A program made the translations under genes and the position numbers. From contig CP064972.1 of NCBI GenBank assembly GCA_016699405.1, forward strand, positions 3,937,501 to 4,001,500: a DNA stretch of 64,000 nt, in the 5' to 3' direction. The notes beneath the pieces are model-generated. The model searched no databases and was not told where the DNA came from. It saw nothing but the letters and a program-made list of their open reading frames with translations. Shown here piece after piece: positions 54,518 through 62,685 of the stretch. Positions within the stretch are counted from its first letter, which is position 1; each line of letters begins with the position of its first letter. Origin of the DNA: Holophagales bacterium (GTDB taxonomy: Bacteria > Acidobacteriota > Thermoanaerobaculia > Multivoradales > JAGPDF01).

Positions 54518-54862
54518 TCAGCGATGTGGCGGATCGCCCGGCTTGACGACCGGGATGGGGAACGGCCGGACCGTGCTGGCGCCCTCCGGTGCGGCTCGCA
54601 TGCGCGACGTCCCTTCGCGCTCGACCTCGTCGATGCGGACGATGGCGTGGAGCGGCAGGAAGAGGCGCTTGGCCTCGCCGAACTCGTGACGCAGGCTCTC
54701 TTCGCCGGGATCGACGACCACCTGCGACCGCGCACCGAAGATCAGATCTTCGACCTCGATGAAGCCGAAGAGACTCCCCTGCGTCACCTGGCGGGCGTAG
54801 AGCTCGACGAGCTGCCCGTTGCTGGTGAAGAGGACCTTGTAAATGCGCTGCTTCCTCGCCAT
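54518..54862 (-). CDS. DUF1820 family protein
   Basis: 114 residues. Matches the DUF1820 pattern: IYKVLFTSNGQLVELYARQV, then GSLFGFIEVEDLIFG, SQVVVDPGEESL and LPLHAIVRIDEVEREG. It is a small soluble beta-rich protein of unknown function known mainly from proteobacteria. The C-terminal 25 residues are a Pro-rich extension. It lies 45 bp downstream of the membrane Fe-S gene on the same strand and could be cotranscribed. Confidence 0.85.
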   Translation of the reverse strand: MARKQRIYKVLFTSNGQLVELYARQVTQGSLFGFIEVEDLIFGARSQVVVDPGEESLRHEFGEAKRLFLPLHAIVRIDEVEREGTSRMRAAPEGASTVRPFPIPVVKPGDPPHR

Positions 54863-54907
54863 CGCTCCTCCCGCCCTCGGCCGTTCGACCGAGCGGATCG
54901 AGGCAGT

Positions 54908-56098
54908 CTAGCGGAGGTGGTCGTACTCCGGCCCGTCGAGGGAGTGGATGCGCTGCATCACCTCGGCGTCGGGCACACTCGAACGCCAGTGGCCGGAGAG
55001 GCGCGCGGCCGCGACCCCCCCGAGGAAGAGCCCGACCAGCAGGGCCGCCGCGACCGCTGGCCGCAGCGGGCGTGCAAGGCGCCCCCACCATCCGGGAGTC
55101 TCGACGCGCAACGCCCGTGGCACCGGACAGTCGGCGACGCACGAGAGACAACCGACGCACTCGTCCGAGCGCACGCGCGAGAGCTGGTCGACCGGCAATC
55201 TCGCCGGGCAGGCCTTGGCGCACCGTCCGCAGTCGATGCACGACGGGGCATGGCGGACGATCTTGCCCGGCGCGAGCAGCGAGGTGATGCCGAGCAGAGC
55301 TCCGTACGGGCACAGGTAGCGGCACCAGGCATACGGGATGACGACCGACACGGCGACGAGCCCGAGCAGGACCTTGCCGGCGAGCGGCGAGAGCCGCTCG
55401 AAGAAGTAGAGCATCTTGACGTCGGCCACCCGGTTGTACGGCGAGTCGAGGAACGAAGCGATGAGCGGCGCCGACATGCGAACGAAAATGGCCCAGACGA
55501 AGAAGGCGAGGAGCAGGTACTTGAGCGAGCGCAACGGCAGATCGAGCCAGCGCGGCAGCGCGATCCGACGCCGGAAGAGCCGCTTCGAGAGCGCGGCGAG
55601 CATCTCGGAGACGCCGCCCACCGGGCAGACCCAGGAGCAGAACGACTTCTTGACCGCGAGGCTCATCCCCACGAAGAGCAGCAGCAGCACGAGCGCCGCC
55701 GGGTGGACCGAGTGGATCTCCCCGCTGTGCCAGAGATGGCGCAACGACATGAGACCGGAGAGCGGCAGGAAACCTTCGACGCCGGGCGGACGCTGACCGA
55801 CGAGTTGCCCGGCCTCGAGCCCGCGGACCCAGCGGACGAACTCGACGCCGATGGCCAGCACCAGGCAGGCGAAGAGGAGTTGCACCGTGTGACGCAGCCA
55901 GCGCACCTGCGTGCTGCGCCAGCGAGAGGCCTTCCCTTGGAGGGCGGTCGCAGGCCACTCCCGGTCGAGCTTCCAGAGTGACTGGGAGGCCGCCAGGGCC
56001 TCACTGGCAAGGCGGCCGAGCTTCGACGCCGGAACCGGCGACGGATGGGGCGGAGGGGTGGGCCGAGGGGCAATGGGGGCAGCCGGTTCGGTATTCAT
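54908..56098 (-). CDS. Membrane-bound 4Fe-4S protein (NapH/CcoG/NosR-C-like)
   Basis: 396 residues. Four to five membrane helices with the CX3CP pairs of this superfamily at C154/C158 (FCSWVCPVG) and C259/C263 (WCRYLCPYG). Two classical ferredoxin clusters follow: C287-C290-C293-C297 and C314-C317-C320-C324. A final helix lies near 345-365. It should pass electrons between the quinone pool and a periplasmic or membrane acceptor. The Pro-rich first 25 residues look disordered. It is cotranscribed with the membrane protein upstream (64 bp gap). Confidence 0.85.
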   Translation of the reverse strand: MNTEPAAPIAPRPTPPPHPSPVPASKLGRLASEALAASQSLWKLDREWPATALQGKASRWRSTQVRWLRHTVQLLFACLVLAIGVEFVRWVRGLEAGQLVGQRPPGVEGFLPLSGLMSLRHLWHSGEIHSVHPAALVLLLLFVGMSLAVKKSFCSWVCPVGGVSEMLAALSKRLFRRRIALPRWLDLPLRSLKYLLLAFFVWAIFVRMSAPLIASFLDSPYNRVADVKMLYFFERLSPLAGKVLLGLVAVSVVIPYAWCRYLCPYGALLGITSLLAPGKIVRHAPSCIDCGRCAKACPARLPVDQLSRVRSDECVGCLSCVADCPVPRALRVETPGWWGRLARPLRPAVAAALLVGLFLGGVAAARLSGHWRSSVPDAEVMQRIHSLDGPEYDHLR

Positions 56099-56162
56099 GA
56101 TCTGGAGATCATCTTATCAAGAGAACAGCCGAACGCCCCACCCGGGTGGGCAGGGACCCGGC

Positions 56163-57050
56163 TCACCGGCCGGTATGGATCGCGTCGGTCGCGGAGACGC
56201 CCTGGTCGAGCTTGTGATAGTCGAGCTCGCTGCCGCGGGCGCTGTGCGGAACCATGTAGACCGCGAGACTCACCGCCATCGAGAGCGCGACCACGAGGCG
56301 GCGCCAGGGCCGACCCTCCTCCGCCCCACGACCGAGAACGAGCACGGCGACCACCCAGGCGAGCCACATCCAGAGCGTCTTGTCGTCGGTCAGATCCTGG
56401 CCGAGCGGCCAGCCGGTCCAGTAGGCGCCGAAGGCGTGCTTCTGCACCATCGGGCCGAGGATCATGCCGCCGAGCGTCATGCCCCCCAGGGCCAGGCGCG
56501 CCAGGCGGGTCACCCCGGTCGGAGAGACCAGCGCCGCGAGCCCCGCGCGCACCGCCATCAGCAGCCCGACGAACATGCAGAAGATGTGCGGCAGGAGCAG
56601 CCAGGCCGGCACGTCGCCACGGTAGCGCAGGACGACTGGCCTGCCATCGGGCGGCACGGTGGCGCTGCCGGCGGCCGTGGCGAGCTCGAGAAGATACTCG
56701 ACCTTGCCGGCCGGGGGCTGGATCGGCAAGGTCGCCCGCAGCACCTCTCCCTCCCGCCGCATGGGGACACGCTGCCACTCGTCGTCGCTGCGCAGGCGGC
56801 GCCAACGCAGCGTCCCGTCGACGCCGACCGGCGCAGCCAGCTCGACCGGAGCCTCCGCGGTGGTCACCTGCGAGCGCAGCAGGCGGAAATCGAGCGTCTT
56901 GCCGGCGATCGACACCGAGCCGCGGGCCGGGTAGGTCGGCCCGGTCCGCCGCTGATAGACGACCGCTGCAGCCATCACCAGGAAAGCCAACACCCAGAGG
57001 GTGACCCGCCGCCCGCGACTTTCTCGTCCCGTGCCTGTGCTCAGCTCCAC
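56163..57050 (-). CDS. Membrane protein with periplasmic Ig-like domain
   Basis: 295 residues. GTG start at 57050 is chosen because GGAGGAG lies just upstream and the first helix (VTLWVLAFLVMAAAVVY) follows at once; the frame is open far upstream but that part is non-coding shadow. After the helix comes a beta-rich domain of about 130 residues (EVLRATLPIQPPAGKVEYLLEL). Then follow four to five membrane segments with His residues (LLPHIFCMFVG, MVQKHAFGAYWTGW). It ends with a soluble tail. The His pattern could hold heme, but I recognise no family. First gene of the Fe-S operon. Confidence 0.65.
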   Translation of the reverse strand: MELSTGTGRESRGRRVTLWVLAFLVMAAAVVYQRRTGPTYPARGSVSIAGKTLDFRLLRSQVTTAEAPVELAAPVGVDGTLRWRRLRSDDEWQRVPMRREGEVLRATLPIQPPAGKVEYLLELATAAGSATVPPDGRPVVLRYRGDVPAWLLLPHIFCMFVGLLMAVRAGLAALVSPTGVTRLARLALGGMTLGGMILGPMVQKHAFGAYWTGWPLGQDLTDDKTLWMWLAWVVAVLVLGRGAEEGRPWRRLVVALSMAVSLAVYMVPHSARGSELDYHKLDQGVSATDAIHTGR

Positions 57051-57206
57051 GGCCGCTCCTCCGTCCCATGCCACCGCGCCAGCCGCGACGGCGTTGGCGG
57101 AGCCTAGCCGATTCGGCGCGCGAATGCCCTTGGCCGCACGCATGGGCGGAAGTAACATGCCGGCGAGGCCGTCCGCGAGCCGGCCGACTTGACGAAGGAG
57201 GAACCG
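57051..57206. promoter_or_regulatory. Divergent region between Fe-S operon and REC-LpxC gene
   Basis: 156 bp holding two ribosome-binding sites at its edges (GGAGGAG for the minus gene, AAGGAGG at 57195-57201 for the plus gene). Both promoters should lie here. No clear boxes seen. Confidence 0.35.
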
Positions 57207-58514
57207 ATGGCGCCGCGCGCCCTGATCGTCGACGACGAGCCCAGCATTCTGCAGACCCTCTCCGGCGTGCTCTCGGACCAGGGGGTCGAATGCCTGGGGA
57301 CGACCAGCGGCGAGGAGGCGCTCGCCCTCTACGGTGCGCATCGGCCCGACGTCGTGTTCCTCGACGTCTGGCTGCCCGATCGCGACGGCCTCGAGACGCT
57401 GCAGGCGATCCGCGCCCTCGATCCCCAGGCCACGGTGCTGATGATGTCCGGCCATGGCACCACGTCGACCGCCGTGCGGGCGATCAAGATGGGCGCGTTC
57501 GACTATCTGGAGAAGCCGCTCACCTACGCTCAGACGATCGAGGCCCTGCGCTCGGCGCTCGACCACCGCCATCAGCAGATGGCCGGCACGACCGCCGAGC
57601 CGCCGTTCTACCCCGACAGCGCCGAACGGCGGATGCCCGCGCCGCCGGCGCTCGGCATCCTGCGCGAAGGCCGCGAGCCGCAGCGCACGCTGCGCCACAG
57701 CTCGGTGGTCTACGGTTTCGGACTGCACTCCGGCGGGCGCACCGGGATGGTGCTCCAACCCCTGCCACCGGACTCCGGCATTCACTTCCTCTCGCTGCCG
57801 AGCGGGACGGCGATCCCGGCGCATCTCGACTCGGTCGGCGACACCGACTACGCCACGACCCTGGGACGCGACGTGGCCGCGGTGCGCACCGTCGAGCACC
57901 TGCTGTCGGCGCTTCACGCGGCCGGCGTGACCAACCTGCTGGTCAAGCTTCACGGCGAGGTGCCGGTGCTCGACGGCTCGTCGAGCGACTTCTGTCGCAC
58001 CCTCGAGCAGATCGGCGTCGAGGACCAGGGCCTGCCGCGGCGCGAAGTGGTGATCGACCGCCGCTACGAGGTGTCGAGCGGCCCGGGCAAGGTGCTCACC
58101 GCCGAGCCGTTCGACGGTCTCTCGGTCTCCTACCTCCTGCGCTATCCGCCGCCGATCGGCGAGCAGTTCTGCGAATTCACGCTCGACTCGTTCGCCCGCT
58201 ACCGCGACGAGATCGCCCCGGCACGCACCTTCGGCTTCATGCGTGACCTCAAGATGATGAACGAGCTCGGTCTCGGTTCCGGTGGGCGGCTCGACAACTT
58301 CATCCTGGTCGGCGAGGACGACGTGATCAACACCCAGCTGCGCTTCCCGGACGAGTTCGCACGCCACAAGGTGCTCGACATCCTCGGCGATCTCTATCTG
58401 CTCGGCTACCCGCTGCGCGGCAAGGTCACGGCGCGGCTGACCGGACATCGCGACAACGTGGCGATCGTCCGGGCCATCGTCGACGCCAACCGCCTCGGCC
58501 CGGCCGGCACCTAG
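57207..58514 (+). CDS. lpxC: Response-regulator receiver domain fused to UDP-3-O-acyl-GlcNAc deacetylase (LpxC)
   Basis: 435 residues, ATG after AAGGAGG. Residues 1-118 are a receiver domain with Asp9/Asp10, phospho-acceptor Asp53 (FLDVWLP), Ser81 and Lys103 (YLEKP) in place. A linker of about 40 residues leads to LpxC (about 161-432): TLRHSSVVYGFGLHSG at the start, TVEHLLSAL with Glu230/His231, VPVLDGSS, ARTFGFMRD and the zinc/catalytic set His387 (RHK), Asp391 and His414 (GH). LpxC catalyses the committed step of lipid A synthesis. A phosphorylation-controlled LpxC is implied. No histidine kinase gene is adjacent. A repeat copy starts 45 bp after the stop. Confidence 0.9.
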   Translation: MAPRALIVDDEPSILQTLSGVLSDQGVECLGTTSGEEALALYGAHRPDVVFLDVWLPDRDGLETLQAIRALDPQATVLMMSGHGTTSTAVRAIKMGAFDYLEKPLTYAQTIEALRSALDHRHQQMAGTTAEPPFYPDSAERRMPAPPALGILREGREPQRTLRHSSVVYGFGLHSGGRTGMVLQPLPPDSGIHFLSLPSGTAIPAHLDSVGDTDYATTLGRDVAAVRTVEHLLSALHAAGVTNLLVKLHGEVPVLDGSSSDFCRTLEQIGVEDQGLPRREVVIDRRYEVSSGPGKVLTAEPFDGLSVSYLLRYPPPIGEQFCEFTLDSFARYRDEIAPARTFGFMRDLKMMNELGLGSGGRLDNFILVGEDDVINTQLRFPDEFARHKVLDILGDLYLLGYPLRGKVTARLTGHRDNVAIVRAIVDANRLGPAGT

Positions 58515-58559
58515 AAGGGGGTGCGCTCGAGGCTCGACCGGCCGGCGTCGTGCCGTCCC

Positions 58560-58665
58560 GTCGTCCCGAACGAACGCAAGGCCCTGGACTTGGGGGGCGC
58601 CACACCGGGCCCCAGGACCTCCTGCCGACCACCCCCGGATCCCTCGCTCTCGCTCGGGATGACGG
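58560..58665. repeat. Palindromic intergenic repeat, copy 4 (diverged)
   Basis: About 106 bp. The right arm TCCCTCGCTCTCGCTCGGGA (58640-58659) is intact; the left arm keeps only the first ten or so bases (58561-58575) before diverging. It starts 45 bp after the lpxC stop, between convergent genes, like the other copies. Confidence 0.85.
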
Positions 58666-58770
58666 GGGTGCGACGACGCCCGGTCAGCGGCTATCCGCGA
58701 CGCGGCGAACGGCGTTGACGACACCCGAGGCGGCCGAAGGGTCGGACCTGCGTCGTGCCGTTCCAGGCGA

Positions 58771-59910
58771 TCAGTAGAAGAACTCGCGCAGGTCGTAGCG
58801 ACCGACGCGCAGCCCGGCGGCACGCAGGGCCACCGCGAGCGTCGCGAGCTCGTCGGCGATCGCCTCGGGTGTCATCGCTTGCAACCCGCTCGCCGCGGCC
58901 CGCCGGGCGTACTCCGACGCCGGATCCTCGACGAACGGCGAGAGATAGACGCGATCGTGGCGATCGAGGGGCAGCGCGGCGAGCGCGGCGACCGTCGCCT
59001 CGCGGTGGCGCACGCGAAACCGCTCCCCGCCCAGCCCGGCGATGACGATCAACGAGAGCGCCACGCCCGCCGCCTTGAGCTCGGCGACGAACGAGGCCAG
59101 CTCGCGGACGCTCCCCGGCTTGTCGACCAGCGCCAGCAGCTCGTCGTCCCCGCTCTCCATGCCGATCGCCACCTGCGTCAGTCCGCGGGCGACGAGCGCG
59201 TGCCAGTCGGCCGGGTCGTGCTTCTCGCCACTCCAGACATCGACGAAGCTCGCCACCGGCAGGCCCGGAAGCTCCCGCGCGATCCGGTCGAAGATCGGCA
59301 GGAGCCGCCGCGTCCCCAGAGCCAGGGCGTTGCCGTCGGCAAGGAAAACGGAGCGGCGCCGCGCGAGGTCCCCACCGAGCAGCTCCCGGACAGCGGCAAG
59401 GTGCGCGCCGAGCTCGACCATGCCACGCGCGCGAAACGGCCGGTCCTGGTAGAACGAGCAGAAGGTGCAGCGGTTCCAGGTGCAGCCTTCGGTCGCCTGC
59501 ACGACCACCGAAAGGTACTGGTCCGGTGGCAGGATGGCGATCGGACGATAGGTGCGGTCGAAGCGCTCGCGCTCGGCGAGCAGCCGAGCGGGAGTCCACG
59601 GGGCGACCTCCCGCTCGACCCGCTCGCGCAGCGCGACCTCCCCGGGTTCGGACGCCATCGCCAGGGCGAGCTCACGGGCCTCGGCGAAATGCTGCACGGC
59701 CTCGGGATCGCCGAGCTTCCGCCACCGCGTCTCGGCCGTACGATGCCGCTCGAAGAGATCCGAACCGAGACTGCGGCGAAAGAACGACTCGCCCCGGGCG
59801 AAGGTGATCAGGCGTCCCGCGCGATCGAACGCGACGACAGAGGAGGGCTCGGGCGAGAGAACGGTCGCCGTCGCCGAGAGATTGACGAAGCGCTCTCCGG
59901 GCCGGTTCAT
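58771..59910 (-). CDS. Radical SAM protein
   Basis: 379 residues from ATG 59910. The cluster motif is CX4CX2C (C143, C148, C151 in EGCTWNRCTFCSFY), a variant shared with a group of radical SAM enzymes bearing GCxxNxCTFC. Downstream barrel motifs include FLADGNALALG, VASFVDVW, QVAIGMESGDDELL and LIVIAGLGG. About 120 residues precede the cluster, an unusually long N-terminal region (with RPIAILPPDQYLSVVVQ) and an open question. Substrate unknown. Convergent with lpxC across a repeat copy. Confidence 0.85.
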   Translation of the reverse strand: MNRPGERFVNLSATATVLSPEPSSVVAFDRAGRLITFARGESFFRRSLGSDLFERHRTAETRWRKLGDPEAVQHFAEARELALAMASEPGEVALRERVEREVAPWTPARLLAERERFDRTYRPIAILPPDQYLSVVVQATEGCTWNRCTFCSFYQDRPFRARGMVELGAHLAAVRELLGGDLARRRSVFLADGNALALGTRRLLPIFDRIARELPGLPVASFVDVWSGEKHDPADWHALVARGLTQVAIGMESGDDELLALVDKPGSVRELASFVAELKAAGVALSLIVIAGLGGERFRVRHREATVAALAALPLDRHDRVYLSPFVEDPASEYARRAAASGLQAMTPEAIADELATLAVALRAAGLRVGRYDLREFFY

Positions 59911-59945
59911 GCCGCGGCAGTCTAGCCCCCCCGCGCCGACGCCGA

Positions 59946-60248
59946 TCAGGTCGCCGCCGGCGCGTAGCCGTCGAGCAGGATCATCTCGGTCGTCGCGCTC
60001 GCCGCCCGGACCGGCTTGGCGGCGGCGTATTCCGGGGACGCCCACCAGGTCCGTGCCTGCTCCATCGAGGGGAACTCGAGAATCACCAGTCGCTGGAGCG
60101 AGCGCTTCCCTTCGAGCGGCTCGACCCGGCCGCCGCGCACCAGGTAGCGCCCGCCGTGGGCGGCGACCGACGCCTCCGCCAGCCGCTTGTAGCGCTCGTA
60201 GGTGGTCGGGTCGGTCACGGTGATTTCGACCAGGACGTAGGCAGGCAT
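59946..60248 (-). CDS. DUF1330 family protein
   Basis: 100 residues, the family's typical length. It starts MPAYVLVEITVTDPTTYERY and has HGGRYLVRGGRVEPLEG, LVILEFPSMEQARTWWASPEY and a final ILLDGY, the pattern of DUF1330 dimeric alpha-beta barrel proteins. Function unknown. It lies 35 bp upstream of the radical SAM gene on the same strand and may be cotranscribed with it. Confidence 0.9.
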   Translation of the reverse strand: MPAYVLVEITVTDPTTYERYKRLAEASVAAHGGRYLVRGGRVEPLEGKRSLQRLVILEFPSMEQARTWWASPEYAAAKPVRAASATTEMILLDGYAPAAT

Positions 60249-60372
60249 GGCATCGCTCCTTGCGCCGGGTGACTCCGCGTGGCGCTCGAGCGTGAACTGT
60301 ACGACCGTCGCGCGCTCGCTGCATCCTCTCGTCCGGCATCGAGGCCGGCGGGCACGCGGTTATGATCCGCCG

Positions 60373-61806
60373 GTGACGCTGCGCCGCAAGCTCGCCTGGG
60401 TGGCCGTCCTCTACTTCGCGGAGGGGTTCCCCTACGGCATCGCGTACGACGTCTGGCCAGTCTACTTCCGCCTGCACGGGGTCTCGTTGCGCGAGATCGG
60501 CCTCATGTCGCTCCTCTTCCTGCCTTACACGCTCAAACCCGCCTGGGCGCCGTTCGCCGACCGGGTCGGCTCGCGTCAGGGGTGGATCGCCGCCTGCCAG
60601 GTCGGCCTCGCCGCCCTCTGCCTGGCGATGCTCGGATTCGACGCCGCACACCCGGGTGCGGCGCTCTGGGGGATCCTGCTCGCCTTCACCTTCCTCTCGG
60701 CGACGCAGGACATCTCGATCGACGCCTACGCGGTCGACGTCTCGACGCCGCGCGACAGCGGACTGATCAACGGCATGCGGGTCTCTCTCTACCGCGGCGC
60801 ATTGCTCTTCGCCGGCGGCGTGTTGCTGCTCCTGGCGGACCGTCCCACCTTCGGTTGGACCGGCGTCTGGATCCTCGCCGCCTGCCTCTGCCTCGCCTCG
60901 GCGGTCCTCGCCTTCGCCAGCCCTCGCGTCCCGCGCGAGCACGCCGGCCGGGTGGTTCCCGCCGCGCTCGACGGCACCGTCGCGCCGCTGAAGCGCTTCG
61001 GCCCCGGGCAGGCAGCGTTGCTCGCTGCCGCCGGCGTCCTCGTGGCCCAGGCCTACCGCACCGACTGGCAAGGGCTCTGGGTGACGCTCGCCGTGATCGC
61101 CGGGTCGTTCGCCCTCGTCTCCTTCCTGTCGCCGGAGATGCTGCGCTGGGCCTTTCGTCGCGAGATGCTGCCGGTCGTCGCGTTCGTGCTCTGCTTCAAG
61201 ATCGGCGACTCGATGCTCGGGCGGATGGTCAAGCCGTTCTGGGTCGATCGCGGCATGACGCCGACCGAGATCGGCCTCTTCTCCTCCGGCATCGGCATGG
61301 GACTGACGATTCTCGGCGCGCTCGCCGGCGGCTGGTTCATCCAGCGCCGCGGCGTCTTCTCCGGATTGTTCTGGCTGGGTGCCGCGCAACTCGTGTCGAA
61401 CTTCGGTTATGTCGTGGTCGCGGCGCTCGACCTGCCGCGCGGCGACGCCAGCCTGCTCGGCCTTTCGTTCGGCCCCTTTCAAGCGACGCTCTACGCGGCC
61501 TCGGCGATCGAGTCGATCTGCCAGGGGTTGGGCACCGCGGCCTTCCTCTCGTTCCTGATGAACCTCTGCGACCGCTCGCATGCGGCAACGCAGTACGCCC
61601 TGCTCTCGGCCGGATTCTCGCTGTCGCGAGACCTCGCCGGCGCCTTCTCGGGAATCGGCGTCGAAGGGCTCGGCTACCCGATCTACTTCGCCATCACTGC
61701 GGCGCTCGCCCTGCCGGGGCTCGCCCTGCTGCCGTGGGTCCGTCGGATGATCCGCGAGCAGGGCGACCCACCCGCCGGCAACCCGGCTCCGGCCACCCTC
61801 GGCTGA
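60373..61806 (+). CDS. AmpG-like MFS transporter
   Basis: 477 residues from a GTG start that opens directly at the first helix (VLYFAEGFPYGIAYDVWPVYF), the diagnostic AmpG N-terminus. It has a total of twelve or more hydrophobic segments and the LSATQDISIDAYAVD motif between helices, another AmpG mark. AmpG imports anhydromuropeptides for peptidoglycan recycling; related proteins carry other substrates, so the specificity is tentative. The DUF1330 gene is divergent, 124 bp away, and the DedA gene follows on the same strand after 46 bp. Confidence 0.85.
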   Translation: MTLRRKLAWVAVLYFAEGFPYGIAYDVWPVYFRLHGVSLREIGLMSLLFLPYTLKPAWAPFADRVGSRQGWIAACQVGLAALCLAMLGFDAAHPGAALWGILLAFTFLSATQDISIDAYAVDVSTPRDSGLINGMRVSLYRGALLFAGGVLLLLADRPTFGWTGVWILAACLCLASAVLAFASPRVPREHAGRVVPAALDGTVAPLKRFGPGQAALLAAAGVLVAQAYRTDWQGLWVTLAVIAGSFALVSFLSPEMLRWAFRREMLPVVAFVLCFKIGDSMLGRMVKPFWVDRGMTPTEIGLFSSGIGMGLTILGALAGGWFIQRRGVFSGLFWLGAAQLVSNFGYVVVAALDLPRGDASLLGLSFGPFQATLYAASAIESICQGLGTAAFLSFLMNLCDRSHAATQYALLSAGFSLSRDLAGAFSGIGVEGLGYPIYFAITAALALPGLALLPWVRRMIREQGDPPAGNPAPATLG

Positions 61807-61852
61807 GCACCGCGTCGCCTTTGCTAGAGTGCACGTCGGCAAGGAGAACCGC

Positions 61853-62509
61853 TTGGAGCTGCTGCGCGACTTCCTCCATCTCATCGGTACCGTCGAGGGT
61901 CTCACCGAGCTGATCCGCTGGGGCGGGCTCGCAGCGCTCATCGGCATCGTCTTCGCCGAGACCGGCCTGCTCGTCGGCTTTTTCCTGCCGGGCGACTCGC
62001 TGCTCGTCACCGCCGGCTTCGTCTGCGCCACGACCGGCGCGCTCGAGCTCTGGCACCTGCTCGTCTTCATCTCGCTCGCCGCCATCGTCGGCGATTCGAC
62101 CGGCTACGCCATCGGCAAGAAGGCCGGGCCACCGCTCTACTCGCGGCCCGACTCGCGGTTCTTCAAGCGCGAGCACCTGCTGCGCACCAAGGAGTTCTAC
62201 GAACGCTACGGCGGGATGACGATCGTCCTCGCCCGCTTCATGCCGTTCGCCCGTACCTTCGCACCGGTCGTCGCCGGCGTCGCGCAGATGCGCTATCGCC
62301 GCTTCGTCTTCTTCAACATCGCCGGTGGCATCGCCTGGGTCTGCTCGATGATCCTGCTCGGCTACTTCTTCGGCCAGATCCCCTTCGTGCAACGCCATCT
62401 CGAGAAGGTCCTGGTGCTGATCATCCTGATCTCCGTGGCACCGGTCTTCGTGCATTGGTGGAAGGGGCGGCGCGCCAAGAGCGGAGCTCCGGCTCCGTCA
62501 GCGGACTGA
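61853..62509 (+). CDS. DedA family membrane protein
   Basis: 218 residues from a TTG start with AAGGAG (61841-61846) six bases upstream. Five to six hydrophobic segments. The family motifs are ETGLLVGFFLPGDSLLVTAGF, the re-entrant-loop region GDSTGYAIGKKAGPPLYSR, and RFMPFARTFAPVVAGVAQMRYRRF with the conserved Arg. DedA proteins are proposed to flip lipids or carry undecaprenyl phosphate; a link to the neighbouring AmpG-like carrier in envelope recycling is possible. Confidence 0.9.
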   Translation: MELLRDFLHLIGTVEGLTELIRWGGLAALIGIVFAETGLLVGFFLPGDSLLVTAGFVCATTGALELWHLLVFISLAAIVGDSTGYAIGKKAGPPLYSRPDSRFFKREHLLRTKEFYERYGGMTIVLARFMPFARTFAPVVAGVAQMRYRRFVFFNIAGGIAWVCSMILLGYFFGQIPFVQRHLEKVLVLIILISVAPVFVHWWKGRRAKSGAPAPSAD

Positions 62510-62527
62510 GGCGCCGTTTCGAGCGCC
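62510..62527 (+). terminator. Weak hairpin after the DedA gene
   Basis: A five-base-pair stem, GGCGC (62510-62514) with GCGCC (62523-62527), around an AT-containing loop, directly after the stop codon and followed by a C/T-rich stretch (CCTTCCC). Confidence 0.35.
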
Positions 62528-62685
62528 CCTTCCCGACTCTGCAAGCCTCTTATTTCCAGGATTTCCGAGTCGCCCCCGCAGGCGATCGGTGCTACCCTTC
62601 GGGGCATCGACGGATCACCTCTTGCCGGCCGCCGCTGACCTCTGTCCGGAGGAAAGAGCGTAGATCTGTACCAGGAGGATCGCCC

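Noticed and set aside
57051..58823. Extension of the Ig-like membrane protein far upstream
   Set aside because: The frame stays open but runs antisense to the REC-LpxC gene; a GTG with a good GGAGGAG site at 57050 explains the start.
60249..60372. An extended start of the AmpG-like protein at 60247
   Set aside because: The added 42 residues are not hydrophobic and overlap the divergent DUF1330 gene's start; the GTG at 60373 begins at the typical AmpG first helix.
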